From the NCBI GenBank assembly GCA_963801105.1, contig CAWDDH010000003.1, forward strand, positions 3,534,001 to 3,598,000: a stretch of 64,000 bases of DNA, written 5' to 3'. A model generated the notes under the pieces. It was given only the letters and a program-made list of their open reading frames with translations, did no database searches and was not told the origin of the DNA. The first letter of the stretch is position 1. Every line of letters begins with the position of its first letter. A program made the translations under genes and the position numbers. This document shows, piece after piece, positions 1 to 7,968 of the stretch. Source of the stretch: JAENVU01 sp963801105. Its GTDB lineage: Bacteria > Actinomycetota > Acidimicrobiia > IMCC26256 > JAENVU01.

Positions 1-2250
1 GCCGACCGTGTCGCCCGCGAAGCCGAGGGCCCCGAGGACGAGCAGCGCTCCGGCGCCGATCGCGGCGACCTGCTGCCAGCCGAGACCCCGGGTGCGGACC
101 TCGTCGCGGAAGCTCACGACGCCGACACCCGCCAGGAGCGCCATCGCCAGCGCCGCCGGGACGAGCACCCCCTCGACCTCGGGCGCGGCCGTCCCGAGCC
201 ATGCCGGGAGCGCGGCGAGCCACCACGAGATCACCGCGAGCCCCCACAGGCGCGCACTCCACGCGGCGCGCTCGCCCGTCGCGATCGCCGCCACGAGGAG
301 CCCGGCGAGCACGAACGCCCACCCGGCGATCCCCGCGCCGTTCGACGCGGTGAAGAACCGGAGGAGGTCGGCGAAGGACGTGACGGGCGCGCCGACGATC
401 CCGAGTGCGCCGAGACGGTCGCCCGACGCGAGGAACGCGAACGGCCAGGGCACGAGCACGAGCAGGGCGAGCCCGGTGATCGCGAGGGTCGCTCGGGTGC
501 TGCGGCGCAGCACGAGCACCCCGTCACCACTGAACGGCGCGGCGAGGAGCAGCCCGGTGAGCAGCACCAGGGGCAGCAGCAGCGCCGGTGGCCACCAGGC
601 GGTCGCGACACCGACTGCCACGGCCGCGAGCGTTCCGACCCGCCGGCGAGGCCACCGCAACGGGAGCAGTCCGGAGAGCTGGAACATGGCGAGCGCGACG
701 AAGGGTGCCGCGACGTAGACGCCGAGCGAACCGAGATGGCCGAGCTCGATCGCGTTGCGCGGGAGCGGCACGATTCCGTAGACGCACGCGGCGACCACAG
801 GTCCCCAGCTCCCGGTGCTGATCCGTCGCGCGAGCTGGTACACCCCGACCATCGCGACGGGGATCGCGAGCACGAGCACCAACGATCGCGCCAGGCCTGA
901 GGACCCGAGCGCGAGCACCTCGAGAATCCCGGCCACCGCGAACGCCGGCGGTGCCGGCGACTGGGCCCCCAACCCGGCCGAGCGCCACTCGGACGTGAAG
1001 CTGCGCAGCAGGTCGCCGATTCCCGGCCACGGGGCGAGCTGGCCGACGGCCGCGACGCGGTCGACGAGGAAGCCGCGTGTGCCGATCAGCGCCAGCGCCA
1101 CGACGCCGAGGAGGAGCAAACCCCGGACGCTGCGCAACGAGCTGTTCGCGGTGTCCGCGACCGACCGGCCGCGCTCGGAGAGCGATCGCACCCGGTCGGG
1201 TGCGTGGAGCGACGTCGTGACGAACGCGGCGAGGCGGGCGCTGCCGTGATACTGGAAGGCGCGCAGCTCGCCGTCGGGCACGACCCGACCCCGCTGCGCG
1301 CGGGTCCGGGACCGTCGCAACGGACCCAGATGGCGGAGGTTCCACGTCCACGCGCCGGCCAGCGCACCGGCGCGCGGTCGCCGGCGTTGCACGAGGAACG
1401 CGAGGGCCTCGGCCATCTGCATCAAGAAGGCGATCGGGGCGATCCAGCAGAGGCGCAACCCGCCCGTGGCCACGAGGAGGGTGCGCACGCGTTGGCGGTG
1501 GACGAGCCGGCCGTCGACGGCCTCCGGGCCGTCCGCCTCGATATGCCCGACCCGCGCGTCGGGCACGACCATCACCCGCGCGCCCGCCAGCCGCGCCCGC
1601 CAGCACAGGTCGAGTGGCCGCGCGCCGGGGTCGGCACCCTCGTCGAAGCCACCGAGCTCGGTGAAGAGGTCGGCGCGCATCAGCATGCACGCGTCGCTGA
1701 CGAAGAAGACGTCGCGTACGGCGTCGTGCTGCTCCTGGTCCAGCTCGTCCGCCTGGATCTCGGAGTGGGGCACGCCGAAGCGGTCCACCGACCAGCCGAC
1801 CTCCCGCAGGATCTCGGGCCGCTCCGGATCGACGATCTTGGGACCGAGGATCGCGGCGTTGGACCGGTAGGCCTCCGCCACGAGGATCCGGATCGCGTCC
1901 GGATCACAGACGACGTCGTCGTGGCAGAACAGCAGGAACGGGGCGCCCGCGACAGTGGTGAGCGCCTCGTTGGCGGCGCCGGCCCAGCCTGTCGCCGCGA
2001 CCGGGCGCACGAAGGCGGTCGGCAGGTTGGTCGCGACCCGTGCCGCGAGGTCCTCGGTGCCCGCGCCCACCACCACCACGGTCAGGTCCGGGTAGTCCGC
2101 CGCGGCGAGCGCGGCGAGGCAGCGGTCCAGATGGGCGGCCTCCCCGAGGGCCACGACGACCGCGACGACCGCAGGGGTCGGCGGAGCCGCCTCGGCGGGC
2201 TCGTCGGGTACCTGCGAGGCCGATTCCGACGGCGGACGATCGGCATCCAT
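1..2250 (-). CDS. GT2 glycosyltransferase fused to large multi-spanning membrane domain (3' end beyond window)
   Basis: The reverse strand is open for 750 codons from ATG 2250 through the left edge, so the C-terminus is missing. Residues about 25-240 look like a GT2 (GT-A) nucleotide-sugar transferase: a VVVALGEAAHLDRCL-type start, a CHDDVV acidic metal/nucleotide motif near residue 108, and a later DEGADPGARPLDLCWR acceptor-side segment. From about residue 375 the chain becomes a series of hydrophobic helices (for example LLLLGVVALALIG), resembling a polytopic GT-C-like or structural module. The family's role (cell-wall or exopolysaccharide glycan assembly at the inner membrane) is known only in general, and donor and acceptor cannot be read here. 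A TAGGCT -10 lies 10 bases before the ATG. An upstream in-frame GTG at 2274 is possible but would overlap the -10. Confidence 0.85.
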   Translation of the reverse strand, partial: MDADRPPSESASQVPDEPAEAAPPTPAVVAVVVALGEAAHLDRCLAALAAADYPDLTVVVVGAGTEDLAARVATNLPTAFVRPVAATGWAGAANEALTTVAGAPFLLFCHDDVVCDPDAIRILVAEAYRSNAAILGPKIVDPERPEILREVGWSVDRFGVPHSEIQADELDQEQHDAVRDVFFVSDACMLMRADLFTELGGFDEGADPGARPLDLCWRARLAGARVMVVPDARVGHIEADGPEAVDGRLVHRQRVRTLLVATGGLRLCWIAPIAFLMQMAEALAFLVQRRRPRAGALAGAWTWNLRHLGPLRRSRTRAQRGRVVPDGELRAFQYHGSARLAAFVTTSLHAPDRVRSLSERGRSVADTANSSLRSVRGLLLLGVVALALIGTRGFLVDRVAAVGQLAPWPGIGDLLRSFTSEWRSAGLGAQSPAPPAFAVAGILEVLALGSSGLARSLVLVLAIPVAMVGVYQLARRISTGSWGPVVAACVYGIVPLPRNAIELGHLGSLGVYVAAPFVALAMFQLSGLLPLRWPRRRVGTLAAVAVGVATAWWPPALLLPLVLLTGLLLAAPFSGDGVLVLRRSTRATLAITGLALLVLVPWPFAFLASGDRLGALGIVGAPVTSFADLLRFFTASNGAGIAGWAFVLAGLLVAAIATGERAAWSARLWGLAVISWWLAALPAWLGTAAPEVEGVLVPAALAMALLAGVGVVSFRDEVRTRGLGWQQVAAIGAGALLVLGALGFAGDTVG

Positions 2251-2260
2251 GGGCCTGGCG

Positions 2261-2266
2261 AGCCTA
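2261..2266 (-). promoter_or_regulatory. -10 box TAGGCT of the GT2-membrane gene
   Basis: TAGGCT on the reverse strand ends 10 bases before ATG 2250, so transcription would begin within a few bases of the start codon. It matches the pattern at many other genes in the window. Confidence 0.45.
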
Positions 2267-2323
2267 CCGGGCACCCCTCCCGGATCCGTTGCTCCCGCCG
2301 GCGGTGACCCTGGTCACTGGTGC

Positions 2324-2352
2324 TTGCAATAGTTAGCACTTCGCTGTACGGT
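2324..2352 (+). promoter_or_regulatory. Sigma-70-type promoter (TTGCAA, 17 bp, TACGGT) with CIRCE-like half site
   Basis: TTGCAA at 2324-2329 and TACGGT at 2347-2352 are separated by exactly 17 bases, the clearest full -35/-10 pair in the window. The spacer holds TTAGCACT (2333-2340), which equals the left half of the HrcA operator CIRCE. The right half is not matched at the standard spacing. Separately, GTGCT and AGCAC (2320-2324 and 2335-2339) form a small inverted repeat over the -35. Confidence 0.55.
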
Positions 2353-2401
2353 GCGAGCACGCCGACGCCACCCCGGTCGTCGCGACACCCCAGGAGTCAC
2401 C

Positions 2402-2818
2402 ATGGAGCTCGACCTTCGCAAGACCGCCGCCGACGCCGCCTACATCGCCGTGGGCGCCGGCGTCCTCGGCTTCCAGCAGGCCCAGGTCCGCCGCCGCGAG
2501 GCCGGTGCCCGCATCGCCACGCTGGCCAAGGACGCTCAGGGCGTCATCGAGACCCGCTCGGACGCGATCCGCAGCCGGGTGAGCGAGACCACCACCTCGG
2601 GCCGGGACTCGGCCTCCGCCGCGATCAAGACGCTGGACCCCCGCCAGTGGGTCGAGCCCGTGATCGGCGACGTCCGCAACCGGGTCGAGCCGGTCGTGGA
2701 GCAGCTGAAGGGCATCAACGTCAGCCTCCCCGTCCAGTCCGTCCCCGAGCAACTCACCAAGGCCGTCGAGGTCGGGCGGGCCCGCGTCCAGTCCTTCCGG
2801 GGCCAGTCCGCGAACTGA
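2402..2818 (+). CDS. Small conserved-looking hypothetical protein, phasin/coat-like helical
   Basis: 138 residues from ATG 2402. This start was preferred over an in-frame upstream GTG near the promoter because the -10 at 2347-2352 leaves a normal leader of about 45 bases. A short apolar, alanine/valine-rich stretch (residues about 10-26) is followed by alternating charged/apolar sequence with many Ala, Val, Arg and Glu and almost no aromatics. It ends in repeated heptad-like segments such as VRNRVEPVVEQLKG. This composition suggests an amphipathic, surface-binding helical protein, as in phasins or heparin-binding hemagglutinin, but no family was recognised. It is monocistronic: a strong promoter precedes it and tandem terminator hairpins follow, so it may be highly expressed. 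Confidence 0.65.
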   Translation: MELDLRKTAADAAYIAVGAGVLGFQQAQVRRREAGARIATLAKDAQGVIETRSDAIRSRVSETTTSGRDSASAAIKTLDPRQWVEPVIGDVRNRVEPVVEQLKGINVSLPVQSVPEQLTKAVEVGRARVQSFRGQSAN

Positions 2819-2833
2819 CCCCAGGGAACACCG

Positions 2834-2862
2834 TCGTCGGCGTCTCCCCCCGACGCCGACGA
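2834..2862 (+). terminator. Hairpin downstream of the small helical protein
   Basis: A perfect 11-base-pair stem (2834-2844 with 2852-2862) encloses a seven-base loop, 15 bases after the stop codon. It lacks a T tract and stands in tandem with the next hairpin. Confidence 0.6.
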
Positions 2863-2870
2863 TCGGAAGA

Positions 2871-2900
2871 GAACGGCCCCCTCTTCGGAGGGGGCCGTTC
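2871..2900 (+). terminator. Strong intrinsic-type terminator with TTCG tetraloop
   Basis: A perfect 13-base-pair GC-rich stem (2871-2883 with 2888-2900) is closed by a TTCG tetraloop and followed by TGGTTT. It insulates the small gene from cofD. Confidence 0.85.
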
Positions 2901-2937
2901 TGGTTTCACACGTTCGATCCGTACCGCCGTCACTCCC

Positions 2938-2943
2938 TACGCT
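2938..2943 (+). promoter_or_regulatory. -10 box TACGCT, leaderless promoter of cofD
   Basis: TACGCT is followed by six bases and then ATG 2950, placing the transcription start at or next to the start codon. Confidence 0.6.
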
Positions 2944-2949
2944 GGGCGG

Positions 2950-3888
2950 ATGCTCGTTGCGCTCGCCGGTGGTGTCGGTGCCGCCCGCTTCCTCCGCGGT
3001 CTCGTACGCGTCGTCGACCCCGAGGCGGTCACCGTCGTCGTCAACACCGCGGACGACGACCGGTTCCACGGCCTCGCCGTCTCCCCTGATCTCGACACGG
3101 TCACCTACACCCTCGCCGGCGCCGAGCACCCGGAGCAGGGCTGGGGCCTCGCCGGCGAGACGTTCACCGTCATGGACGCCCTCGACCGCTACGGCGCGCC
3201 CACGTGGTTCCGGCTCGGTGACCGTGACCTCGCGACCCACCTCTACCGGACCCGCCGGCTCGATGAGGGCGCCACGCTCACCGAGGTGACCGCGGAGATC
3301 GTCGGGTCCTGGGGCGTCCGCACCCGGCTGCTGCCGATGTCGGACGACCGCGTCGCGACCCGCATCACGGTCCGACGCGATCCGGGCACCACCGAGACGC
3401 TCGCAATGCAGGAGTGGTTCGTCCGGGAGCGCACGCAGCCCCCGGTCATCGCGGTCGACTTCGCCGGCGCCGACGACGCGAGTCCGGGCCCGGATGTGCT
3501 CGGCGCGATCGAGGCCGCCGAGACGATCCTGATCTGCCCGTCGAACCCGGTGATCTCCATCGGTCCGATCCTCGCCGTCCCGGGAATCCGGGAGGCACTC
3601 GTCGGGCGACGCGACCGCGTCGTCGGCGTGAGTCCGATCATCGCCGGGGCGCCGGTCAAGGGGCCCGCCGATCGCCTGATGGATCCGCTCGGGATCGAGG
3701 TCAGCTGCGTGGGCGTCGCTCACGCCTACGCCGAGTTCTGCGGCACCCTCGTCATCGACTCGGGGGACGCGAGCCGGCTCGCCGAGGTGGAGGCGGCCGG
3801 GGTGCGCGCCGTGGTCGCCGACACGCTGATGCGCAACGCACGCGTCGCCGCAGCACTCGCGCGTCACACGCTCGACGCCGTCGCCTGA
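2950..3888 (+). CDS. cofD: CofD/FbiA, 2-phospho-L-lactate (phosphoenolpyruvate-type) transferase
   Basis: 312 residues. It transfers the (enol)phospholactyl moiety to Fo (7,8-didemethyl-8-hydroxy-5-deazariboflavin), giving F420-0 or, in actinobacteria that use phosphoenolpyruvate, dehydro-F420-0; it acts in the cytoplasm. The N-terminus reads MLVALAGGVGAARFL, the family's signature nucleotide-binding start. The segments GDRDLATH, TAEIVGSWG, ICPSNPVISIGPIL and GVSPIIAGAPVKGPA are also characteristic. The start is ATG 2950, six bases after a -10 box, with no Shine-Dalgarno. The stop overlaps the cofE ATG by one base (TGATG), so the genes are coupled. The length is normal for the family. Confidence 0.96.
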   Translation: MLVALAGGVGAARFLRGLVRVVDPEAVTVVVNTADDDRFHGLAVSPDLDTVTYTLAGAEHPEQGWGLAGETFTVMDALDRYGAPTWFRLGDRDLATHLYRTRRLDEGATLTEVTAEIVGSWGVRTRLLPMSDDRVATRITVRRDPGTTETLAMQEWFVRERTQPPVIAVDFAGADDASPGPDVLGAIEAAETILICPSNPVISIGPILAVPGIREALVGRRDRVVGVSPIIAGAPVKGPADRLMDPLGIEVSCVGVAHAYAEFCGTLVIDSGDASRLAEVEAAGVRAVVADTLMRNARVAAALARHTLDAVA

Positions 3889-4598
3889 TGCGGTCGCTCT
3901 CGATCGTCCCCCTCACCGGCATTCGCGAGATCGCGCCCGGCGACTCGATCGGCGCCGCCGTCGTCGAGGCGTGCGCGGCCCAGGACACGCCCCTCTGCGA
4001 CGGCGACTGCCTGGTCGTGACTCAGAAGATCGTGTCGAAGGCCGAGGGCCGGCTCGTCCGCCTGGACCATGCCGATCGCGCGGCCCGGCAGGCGATCATC
4101 GCCGCGGAGTCGGTACGCGTGCTGCGCCGGCGCGACGAGCTCGCGATCACCGAGACCCGGCACGGGTTCGTCTGCGCGAACGCCGGGGTCGATCTCTCCA
4201 ACGTCGACGAAGGTGTCGCCGCGTTGCTCCCGGTCGACGCGGACCGGTCCGCGCACCGGATCCGCAACCACCTCCGCGCGGCCACCGGCGTGGCGACCGC
4301 CGTGATCGTGTCCGACACTTTCGGGCGCGCCTGGCGACACGGGCTCACCGATGTAGCGATCGGGGTCGCGGGGATCGGCGCGGTCGTCGACCTGCGCGGT
4401 GGGACCGATGACCGCGGACAGGAGCTGCGCGTCACCGAGGTCGCGGTGGCCGATGAGATCGCGAGCGCCGCCGAGCTCGTGATGGGCAAGTCGTCGGGCA
4501 TCCCCGTGGCGATCGTGCGCGGGCTCGACCCCGAATGGTTCCGCGACGGCTCGGTCCGCGAGCTGATCCGATCCGCTGAGCACGACCTGTTCCGGTGA
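3888..4598 (+). CDS. cofE: CofE, coenzyme F420-0:L-glutamate ligase (stand-alone)
   Basis: 236 residues. It adds L-glutamate(s) to F420-0 with GTP. The family motif SDTFGRAWRHGLTDVAIG and the segments VVTQKIVSKAEGR and ANAGVDLSNVD are present. In mycobacteria the same domain is the N-terminal half of the two-domain FbiB. Here the protein stops after the CofE domain and the nitroreductase domain is encoded separately by the next gene, joined by a GTGA overlap at 4595-4598. Start and stop overlaps on both sides indicate one cofD-cofE-nitroreductase transcript driven from the leaderless promoter before cofD. Confidence 0.95.
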   Translation: MRSLSIVPLTGIREIAPGDSIGAAVVEACAAQDTPLCDGDCLVVTQKIVSKAEGRLVRLDHADRAARQAIIAAESVRVLRRRDELAITETRHGFVCANAGVDLSNVDEGVAALLPVDADRSAHRIRNHLRAATGVATAVIVSDTFGRAWRHGLTDVAIGVAGIGAVVDLRGGTDDRGQELRVTEVAVADEIASAAELVMGKSSGIPVAIVRGLDPEWFRDGSVRELIRSAEHDLFR

Positions 4599-5203
4599 GC
4601 ACGGTCCCACGCTTCCTCGAGGCGCGCCGGTCGATCCGGGCCTTCACGACCGAGCCCGTCGCCGGCGAGGATCTCGACGAGCTCATCACCGCGGCGTGCA
4701 TCGCGCCGGCTCCGCACCACTCCCGTCCGTGGCGCTTCGTGACCGTCACGACACCCCAGGCGCGCTCGGCGCTCGCGACCCGCATGGGCGACCGCTGGCG
4801 CGACGACCTGCGCCAGGACGGGGTCGCACCCACGCGCATCGACGAACTCGTCGAGCGCTCGCACGAGACGATCGACGCCGCGCCCGCGATCGTGCTCGGC
4901 TGCCTCACGTGGGACGGCCTCGACCGCTATCCGGACCCGACGCGCCAGCGCGCCGAGTGGGGCATGGCCCTGCTGTCGCTCGGCGCCGCCGTCGAGAACC
5001 TCATGCTCGCCGCCGTCGACCGAGGGCTCGCGTCGTGCTGGGTCGCGGCCCCGATCTTCTGCCCGGAGGTCGCCCGCGATGCGCTCGAGCTGCCGCCCGA
5101 GTGGCTCCCGCACGCCATGGTGCTGGTGGGACACCCGGACCCGGGCTACCAGGGCCGGGCCCGCCCTCATGTGCCGCTCGACGAGCTGCGCGCCCGCCGG
5201 TGA
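4595..5203 (+). CDS. Nitroreductase-family FMN protein, probable dehydro-F420 reductase (FbiB C-terminal domain equivalent)
   Basis: 202 residues from GTG 4595, overlapping the cofE stop. Nitroreductase-fold features are visible: an N-terminal RRSIRAF motif, APHHSRPWRF for FMN phosphate contacts, and a C-terminal GLASCWVAA segment. In M. tuberculosis the homologous domain is fused to CofE as FbiB and reduces dehydro-F420-0 with FMNH2. The tight coupling here makes the same role likely for this separate polypeptide. This is inference from fold and context; a generic nitroreductase activity cannot be excluded. Confidence 0.88.
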   Translation: MSTVPRFLEARRSIRAFTTEPVAGEDLDELITAACIAPAPHHSRPWRFVTVTTPQARSALATRMGDRWRDDLRQDGVAPTRIDELVERSHETIDAAPAIVLGCLTWDGLDRYPDPTRQRAEWGMALLSLGAAVENLMLAAVDRGLASCWVAAPIFCPEVARDALELPPEWLPHAMVLVGHPDPGYQGRARPHVPLDELRARR

Positions 5204-5215
5204 CGATGCGTCCGC

Positions 5216-6157
5216 TCAGCTGCGAGCGTCGCGGAACCAGTCGAGCGTCCGCCGCGCACCTTCGTCGAGCGATGTGAACGGCTGCCAACCGAGCTCGGTG
5301 ACGGCACGCGATACGTCGAGCGCCGAACGCTCGAGCTCGCCGGGGCGCGCGGGTGCGTAGTTCGGCTGCTCGTTGAAGCTCGTCGCTCGAGCCATCGACG
5401 CGTAGAGCTCGTTGACGCTCGTCTCGACGCCGGTTCCGATGTTCACGATGCCCTCGCCCCGCGCCGAGGCCCGCACGAGCGCGTCGACGACGTCGTCCAC
5501 GTAGACGAAGTCCCTCGTCTGGTTGCCGTCACCGAAGATCGTCGGCCGGCGCCGATCGAGGAACAGGCCTGCGAAGATCGACACCACCCCGGCCTCGCCG
5601 TGCGGGTCCTGGCGCGGGCCGTACACGTTCGAGAACGCCGTCGCCGTGTAGTCGAGGCCGTGGATGACCTTGTAGTAGTGCAGGTAGTCACCCCCGGCCT
5701 TCTTGGCCACGCCGTAGGGCGACTCGGGGCGTTGCGGGTGCGTCTCGGGTGTCGGGATCTGCTGCGGCGTGCCGTAGATCGTCCCCCCCGAGCTCGCGAA
5801 CACGACCTTGCTCGCCCCGGCCGCCATCGCGCCCTGACACACGTTGATCGTGCCGATGAGGTTCACCTCGGCGTCGAACTGCGGCCGCGCGACGGACACG
5901 CGCACGTCAGCCTGCGCGGCCAGGTGGAAGATGACGTCCGGCTTGCGCGCCTCGATGAGCTCGGAGACCGCGGCGTTGCGCACGTCGATGCGGTGGAACG
6001 AGAAGCGACGGTCCCCGACCGATCGCGCCCCGGCGAGGTTGCCGAGGTTCCCGCTGGAGAGATCGTCGACCACGTCGACCGCCCAGTCCTCGGCGAGGAG
6101 CCGATCCGCCAACGTGGAGCCGATGAAGCCGGCTCCTCCCGTGATGAGCCCCTTCAC
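5216..6157 (-). CDS. NAD-dependent sugar epimerase/dehydratase (GalE-like, extended SDR)
   Basis: 313 residues from GTG 6157, chosen because TGA of the upstream gene overlaps it (GTGA) and a purine-rich AAGGGGG precedes it. Extended SDR features: Rossmann GGAGFIG (residues 8-14), an SSGGTIYG active-site strand, and catalytic Tyr148 and Lys152 in SPYGVAKK. The sequence is closest in style to UDP-glucose 4-epimerases of actinobacterial polysaccharide loci, but the substrate cannot be fixed. It is the last gene of the nucleotide-sugar operon and converges on the nitroreductase gene with 12 bases between stops. Confidence 0.9.
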   Translation of the reverse strand: MKGLITGGAGFIGSTLADRLLAEDWAVDVVDDLSSGNLGNLAGARSVGDRRFSFHRIDVRNAAVSELIEARKPDVIFHLAAQADVRVSVARPQFDAEVNLIGTINVCQGAMAAGASKVVFASSGGTIYGTPQQIPTPETHPQRPESPYGVAKKAGGDYLHYYKVIHGLDYTATAFSNVYGPRQDPHGEAGVVSIFAGLFLDRRRPTIFGDGNQTRDFVYVDDVVDALVRASARGEGIVNIGTGVETSVNELYASMARATSFNEQPNYAPARPGELERSALDVSRAVTELGWQPFTSLDEGARRTLDWFRDARS

Positions 6158-7161
6158 GCTGCCCCCTTGACTGGTAACCGCACGTCGTCGGGTCCGACGA
6201 TCGTGCTCTCGATCAGACTGCCCGCCGGCACGCCGGCACCCGGGAGGACCACGCTGTCGGTCAGCGTGGCGCGGGCGCCGATCACGACGTCGGACGCCAC
6301 CACGCTGTTCGCGACCCGCGCCCCCGCCTCGACCTGGACGCGCGCACCGAGCAGCACCGGTGCGCCGAGCTCGGCCGCCGGGTCGACCGTCACACCCGGC
6401 TCCCACCAGACGCCCGGGGCCTGCTCGTACGCGTCGGGGACCGGCGGGAGACCCATCCGGCCGGCCAGCACGTCGACCTGCGCCTCGAAGAACTTCGCCG
6501 GCGTCCCGATGTCGAGCCAGTAGCCCTCGGAGCGCATGGCGTACAGGAGGCCCGGGCGTTCGAGCATGCGCGGGAACGTCTCCCGCTCGATGGAGACATT
6601 GAGCCGGGGCGGGATCGACGCGAGCACCGAGGGCTCGAGCACGTAGGTCCCCGCGTTGATCCAGTTCGTCGGCGCCTGCCCCCGTGGCGGCTTCTCGACG
6701 AACGCGATCACCTCACCGTCGGAGCGGGTCGGGACGACGCCGAACGCGGACGGGTCCTCGACGCGGGTGAGCGAGATCGTGGCAGCAGCACCCCGGGACT
6801 CGTGGAACGCGACGAAGGCCGCGAGATCCAGGTCGGTGAGGACGTCGCCGTTGCACACGACGATCCGCTCCTCGATCCCCTCGGCCGCGAAGCGGATCCC
6901 GCCGGCGGTGCCGAGCGGCTCGTGCTCGACGACGAAGCGCAGCTTCATGTCGCCGAACGTCTCCTCGGCGAAGTGCTCCACGAACGCGTCGGGCAGGTAC
7001 CCGAGCGACAGGACCGCTTCGTCGACGCCGTAGGACGCCAGCCACGCGAGTTGGCGCTCGATGAACGGGACGTTCGCGATGGGGAGCAGCGGCTTGGGCG
7101 TGGAGTAGGTGAGCGGCCGGAGCCGCGTCCCTGCCCCACCGACGAGCACGACGGCCTTCAC
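6154..7161 (-). CDS. Sugar-1-phosphate nucleotidylyltransferase with C-terminal hexapeptide-type domain
   Basis: 335 residues from GTG 7161. The pyrophosphorylase signature GGAGTRLRPLT followed by PKPLLPI (residues 8-28) binds NTP, with NGDVLTDLDL and EKPPRG further on. The last 90 or so residues contain imperfect hexad repeats (GAPVLLGARVQVEAGARV) of a left-handed beta helix. It makes an NDP-sugar from sugar-1-phosphate and NTP for envelope glycans. Mannose-1-phosphate guanylyl- and glucose-1-phosphate thymidylyl-transferases share these motifs, so the substrate is open. It is coupled by 4-base overlaps to both neighbours. Confidence 0.9.
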   Translation of the reverse strand: MKAVVLVGGAGTRLRPLTYSTPKPLLPIANVPFIERQLAWLASYGVDEAVLSLGYLPDAFVEHFAEETFGDMKLRFVVEHEPLGTAGGIRFAAEGIEERIVVCNGDVLTDLDLAAFVAFHESRGAAATISLTRVEDPSAFGVVPTRSDGEVIAFVEKPPRGQAPTNWINAGTYVLEPSVLASIPPRLNVSIERETFPRMLERPGLLYAMRSEGYWLDIGTPAKFFEAQVDVLAGRMGLPPVPDAYEQAPGVWWEPGVTVDPAAELGAPVLLGARVQVEAGARVANSVVASDVVIGARATLTDSVVLPGAGVPAGSLIESTIVGPDDVRLPVKGAA

Positions 7162-7952
7162 GGTGTGCCGGAGCTGCCGCCTGCCGGGCTGCTGGAGGAC
7201 GTCGTGGACTCCGTCGCCGGCGCGCTGTCGCTCGGGGTCGAGGACGCGGGGACGGTCGACGTCGTGGACACGGCCGACTGCCCACCGAGGTCGTTGATCT
7301 TGCTCAGTGCGTCCTGGGCGCCGGGCGGCTCTTCGAGCTTGTCGCCCTTGGGGACGAAGTACAGGGCGATGATCTGGCCGTTCTCGATGCGGAGGTCCGA
7401 GGGGTTGCCCGACCGCGCCGTGCTCGGCCACGGCTGCTGGGACATTCCGACCTTCCACTGCAGGATGCCGGGCTTCGCACCGCACTTGTCGCCGTTGGTC
7501 TTGTCGACGCCCGGGGCCCAGTTCGCCCACAGCTTGATCGAGTCCGACGACACGCTGGACTGCGCGTACTCGAGGTACCTGCCGAGGGTGGCGTTCTTGC
7601 CCGACTCGTCGCTCGCGAAGGGGTGGGTGTGGATCAGGTAGTCGCCGTGGGAGTGGATCCCGGCCCGGGGGCTGCCGTTCTGGCTGCCGTCGCGACCCTC
7701 GAACGCGGGCACGGCCGGCTCCCAGGTCCCGCAGATGTTCACGCCGAGATAGGCGTGCCAATGGTCCGTGAGCGTCGGGGCACCCGACGCCTGGTCCTTG
7801 TTTTCGTTGTAGGTGAACACGACGAGCAGCACGCCCACGAGCGCGACGCCGATGGTGGCGTAGAGCCAGCTCCGCGAGGCACCCTGCTTGGGCCGGCGCA
7901 CCCGGGAGCGGACATGCGCGCGGCTGTACTTGCTCTGCTTCGGCTTGGCCAT
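7158..7952 (-). CDS. Membrane-anchored extracytoplasmic HWHA protein of unknown function
   Basis: 264 residues. A basic N-terminus (about 27 residues) precedes one transmembrane helix (about 28-47, SWLYATIGVALVGVLLVVF) and an exported domain. That domain has a conserved-looking core with DHWHAYLGVNICG, GIHSHGDYLIHTHPF and two cysteines (ICGTW and DKCGA) able to form a disulfide. The clustered histidines suggest metal binding. The last 40 or so residues are Ser/Thr/Pro-rich, as in a wall-spanning linker. It lies between GT2 and nucleotidylyltransferase genes and overlaps the latter by GTGA, which suggests a role in surface glycan assembly. No named family was recognised. Confidence 0.8.
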   Translation of the reverse strand: MAKPKQSKYSRAHVRSRVRRPKQGASRSWLYATIGVALVGVLLVVFTYNENKDQASGAPTLTDHWHAYLGVNICGTWEPAVPAFEGRDGSQNGSPRAGIHSHGDYLIHTHPFASDESGKNATLGRYLEYAQSSVSSDSIKLWANWAPGVDKTNGDKCGAKPGILQWKVGMSQQPWPSTARSGNPSDLRIENGQIIALYFVPKGDKLEEPPGAQDALSKINDLGGQSAVSTTSTVPASSTPSDSAPATESTTSSSSPAGGSSGTP

Positions 7953-7962
7953 GGCGGCGGTC

Positions 7963-7968
7963 AGGCTA
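7963..7968 (-). promoter_or_regulatory. Possible internal -10 box TAGCCT before the HWHA gene
   Basis: TAGCCT overlaps the stop codon of the upstream GT2 gene and lies 10 bases before ATG 7952. It could give a separate transcript for the last three genes of the operon. Confidence 0.35.

Noticed and set aside
2320..2365. Complete CIRCE/HrcA operator
   Set aside because: Only the TTAGCACT half is present; the GAGTGCTAA half is not found at nine-base spacing.
2911..2920. tRNA T-loop-like GTTCGATCC
   Set aside because: No acceptor or anticodon stem can be paired around it; the sequence lies between a terminator and the cofD promoter.
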